64,000 nt of DNA from Crocinitomicaceae bacterium. GTDB lineage: Bacteria > Bacteroidota > Bacteroidia > Flavobacteriales_D > Crocinitomicaceae. Where the stretch lies: assembly GCA_021325675.1 (NCBI GenBank), contig JAJTCM010000010.1, forward strand, positions 1 through 64,000. The letters run 5' to 3'. Shown here in pieces: positions 62,142 through 64,000 of the stretch (positions are counted from its first letter, which is position 1; each line of letters starts with the position of its first letter). The translations under genes and the position numbers were made by a program. The notes beneath the pieces were generated by a model. It was not told where the DNA came from, ran no database searches, and saw only the letters and a program-made list of their open reading frames with translations.

Positions 62142-63428
62142 ATGAGTGAAACTGCAAAAATTGAGCTGGACGGAAAGGTTTACGAGTTCCCGGTAATTGA
62201 AGGGACTGAGAAGGAAAAAGCAATAGATATCAGCAACTTACGATCAAAAACGGGGTATATCACCCTGGATACGGGCTATAAGAACACCGGTGCTACGACA
62301 AGTAACATCACTTTCCTGGACGGGGAAGAAGGCATCCTGAAGTACCGTGGCTACCCGATCGAACAGCTGGCTGAAAAAGCTACTTTCCTTGAAGTTGCCT
62401 ACCTGCTCATTTACGGTGACCTTCCTACTAAAACACAATTGGACAATTTTAACCGCGACATCACGAACCATACCCTGGTACACGAGGATGTGAAGCAGTT
62501 TTTTGAAGCTTATCCTGCGAAAGCTCACCCAATGGGGGTTTTATCTTCCATTATCTGCTCGCTTTCGACTTTTTACCCGGAATCGCTTGACCCGAACCGC
62601 AGCACAGAGGCGAAAAACCTCACAATCCTGCGCCTGATGGGTAAAGTACCGACACTGGCTGCCTGGGCATACAAAAATGCAATGCGCCACCCGTTCATGT
62701 ACCCGAGAAACGATTTCGATTACTGCAAGAACTTCCTGCACATGATGTTCGCGCTGCCTACGCAAGACCAGGAAATCGATCCGGTTGTTGTTGACGCACT
62801 GAACAAATTATTGATTTTACATGCTGACCACGAGCAGAACTGTTCCACTTCAACCGTGAGGATCGTTGGTTCGTCCCAGGCAAACTTATATGCTACGATC
62901 GCTTCCGGTATCGCTGCACTTTGGGGCCCGCTTCACGGCGGAGCTAACCAGGCTGTAATCGAAATGCTGGAAAAAATCCACCTGGATGGCGGCGACGTAG
63001 ACAAATGGGTACTGAAAGCTAAGGACAAGGATGATTCCTTCCGTTTGATGGGCTTCGGTCACCGCGTTTACAAAAACTTCGACCCGCGTGCAACAATCAT
63101 CAAAAAAGCCTGCGACGATGTACTTGAAAAACTGCAGATCAACGACCCGTTGCTTGACATCGCCAAAAAACTGGAGAAAGTTGCTTTGGAAGACGATTAC
63201 TTCAAGTCCCGCAACCTGTACCCGAACGTAGATTTCTACTCCGGCATCATTTACAAAGCGCTCGGGATCCCAACTGAAATGTTCACTGTAATGTTCGCTT
63301 TGGGCCGTCTCCCGGGATGGATCGCACAGTGGAAAGAAATGACTGAAAACAATGAGCCGATTGGCCGTCCGAGACAAATTTACACAGGTCATGTGCTGCG
63401 TAACTACGTTCCGATCGAACAACGCTAA
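62142..63428 (+). CDS. gltA: Citrate synthase (type II)
   Basis: 428 aa, usual for the type II hexameric enzyme. It condenses acetyl-CoA with oxaloacetate at the start of the TCA cycle. An N-terminal beta-rich region (KIELDGKVYEFPVIEGTE) precedes the helical core. Active-site blocks are HADHEQNCSTSTVRIVGSSQ, the His-containing GPLHGGANQAVIEML, MGFGHRVYKNFDPRA, and NVDFYSGIIYKALGIP with catalytic Asp. The end RPRQIYTGHVLRNYVPIEQR is the conserved C-terminus. A UUCG-loop terminator follows. Confidence 0.98.
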   Translation: MSETAKIELDGKVYEFPVIEGTEKEKAIDISNLRSKTGYITLDTGYKNTGATTSNITFLDGEEGILKYRGYPIEQLAEKATFLEVAYLLIYGDLPTKTQLDNFNRDITNHTLVHEDVKQFFEAYPAKAHPMGVLSSIICSLSTFYPESLDPNRSTEAKNLTILRLMGKVPTLAAWAYKNAMRHPFMYPRNDFDYCKNFLHMMFALPTQDQEIDPVVVDALNKLLILHADHEQNCSTSTVRIVGSSQANLYATIASGIAALWGPLHGGANQAVIEMLEKIHLDGGDVDKWVLKAKDKDDSFRLMGFGHRVYKNFDPRATIIKKACDDVLEKLQINDPLLDIAKKLEKVALEDDYFKSRNLYPNVDFYSGIIYKALGIPTEMFTVMFALGRLPGWIAQWKEMTENNEPIGRPRQIYTGHVLRNYVPIEQR

Positions 63429-63452
63429 TTTCAATATTAAATTATCATTAAG

Positions 63453-63481
63453 AAAGCTATCCTTCGGGGTAGCTTTTTTTT
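63453..63481 (+). terminator. Intrinsic terminator after gltA
   Basis: AAAGCTATCC, tetraloop TTCG, GGGTAGCTTT (one G-T), then a T8 run (63474-63481). It lies 25 bp after the gltA stop. Confidence 0.93.
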
Positions 63482-63565
63482 GTTCGCTATTTAACGGTAA
63501 ATATTCATTTCCAATCGATTTAGTGCAAAACTTCATCGATTTTTTGATAAATAGTGCTTCCGCGT

Positions 63566-63598
63566 TTTGTTTTAATCGATTTTTTTTTTATATTTTTG
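63566..63598 (+). promoter_or_regulatory. Probable promoter of the last gene
   Basis: TTTG (63566-63569), 21 bases, then TATTTTTG (63591-63598). It would give a leader of about 100 nt before the likely start at 63708. Confidence 0.6.
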
Positions 63599-63707
63599 TG
63601 AACGATTTTGTTCCCGGATTTACGGGAGCTAAATAAACCGTGTGATTTTGAAACAAAATTCGACACATCAATTTAATCTTACTCTTGATTCAGTCATTAG
63701 ACTTTGC

Positions 63708-64000
63708 GTGAATTTAAATTTGGTAAACCGATTTAGTTTCACATGCGTTCTGTTTGTCCTTTCATTTGTTTCATTTTCCCAAATTTCAATTCCGAGCACA
63801 GCAGCCGTTACAGAGAATTTTGATGCCATGGCCGCTTCGGGCACAGCCGCTTTGCCTGCAAACTGGAAAATCAGTGTAGCGGGAGCAGCAGCCCCAACCT
63901 GGTCGGCGGGAGGAAATTTTACAGCCGTAAACTTCCAGGCAAGCTCAGGGGCACCGGCAACAGGCGGACGCTATAACTGGGGAACAACAGCTGCTACAGA
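63708..64000 (+). CDS. Secreted surface protein, N-terminal part (continues beyond the window)
   Basis: An open frame reaches the right edge. No ATG opens it. The GTG at 63708 starts a good signal peptide (VNLNLVNRFSFTCVLFVLSF, then VSFSQ), with TTG at 63720 as a shorter choice and GTG at 63642 as a longer one. After cleavage the chain continues ISIPSTAAVTENFDAMAASG and PANWKISVAGAAAPTWSAGG, then GGRYNWGTTAAT. This Trp- and Gly-rich opening is typical for large Bacteroidota secreted beta-sandwich proteins with T9SS ends, but the end is not visible. The first ATG in the area (63743) is out of frame and stops after 26 codons. Confidence 0.72.
   Translation, partial: MNLNLVNRFSFTCVLFVLSFVSFSQISIPSTAAVTENFDAMAASGTAALPANWKISVAGAAAPTWSAGGNFTAVNFQASSGAPATGGRYNWGTTAAT

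Overview
The window looks like chromosomal DNA of a Bacteroidota bacterium, probably a flavobacterium in the Crocinitomicaceae/Fluviicola direction. The taxonomic call is inferred from gene content, not from a database match. Supporting signs are: at least nine secreted proteins with type IX secretion system (T9SS) C-terminal sorting domains (YPNP or FPNP followed by a GxYF-like ending); two TonB-dependent receptors with N-terminal carboxypeptidase-regulatory-like domains; Bacteroidota-type promoters (TTTG, a spacer of about 17-21, then TAnnTTTG); the gene order rplM-rpsI-rpsB-tsf; and a DnaE with a fused N-terminal exonuclease. No tRNA, rRNA, CRISPR array, transposase, integrase or phage gene was seen.

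Layout. 1-6605 (minus): a TonB receptor followed by a very large secreted protein whose reading frame runs off the left edge. 6855-10697 (minus): a secreted outer-membrane-like protein, then the ribosomal operon rplM-rpsI-rpsB-tsf. 10875-12447 (minus): a crotonase and an RRM RNA-binding protein with a KPYDP repeat tail. 12600-20941: a secreted SGNH-type hydrolase, a nested palindromic element (13597-13740), an FG-GAP/VCBS protein, xth, and a two-gene unit (DJ-1/ThuA double-domain secreted protein plus TPR-SpoIIE phosphatase). 21109-28143 (minus): a block of secreted proteins (Gly-rich/GEVED, a small unknown, a large T9SS-like protein, an NHL propeller). 28357-33184 (minus): a phosphorelay of two paralogous hybrid histidine kinases, a free-standing HPt protein and a LytTR regulator, joined by overlaps. 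33396-40859 (minus): TPR protein, PorE-like OmpA protein with a VOC protein, an ELWxxDGT protein, and a NarL-type two-component pair. 41066-46149 (minus): dnaE and ogt. 46322-51748: TPR protein, propeller-like protein, lpdA, small secreted proteins, PH-domain protein. 51820-59555 (minus): lamin-tail protein, TonB receptor, endonuclease I, and a 5'-nucleotidase split into two genes. 59838-64000 (plus): dipeptidyl peptidase IV, citrate synthase, and the start of another secreted protein.

How the genes fit together. Most of the window serves the cell surface: T9SS cargo, TonB uptake, and sensors that could control them. The most coherent system is 51820-59555. A surface nuclease would cut extracellular DNA, the split 5'-nucleotidase would remove phosphate from the resulting nucleotides, and the TonB receptor would import a product; the lamin-tail protein may bind the substrate or tether the complex. 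The function of this locus is inferred from domains and gene order. The second notable system is the kinase-kinase-HPt-LytTR relay.
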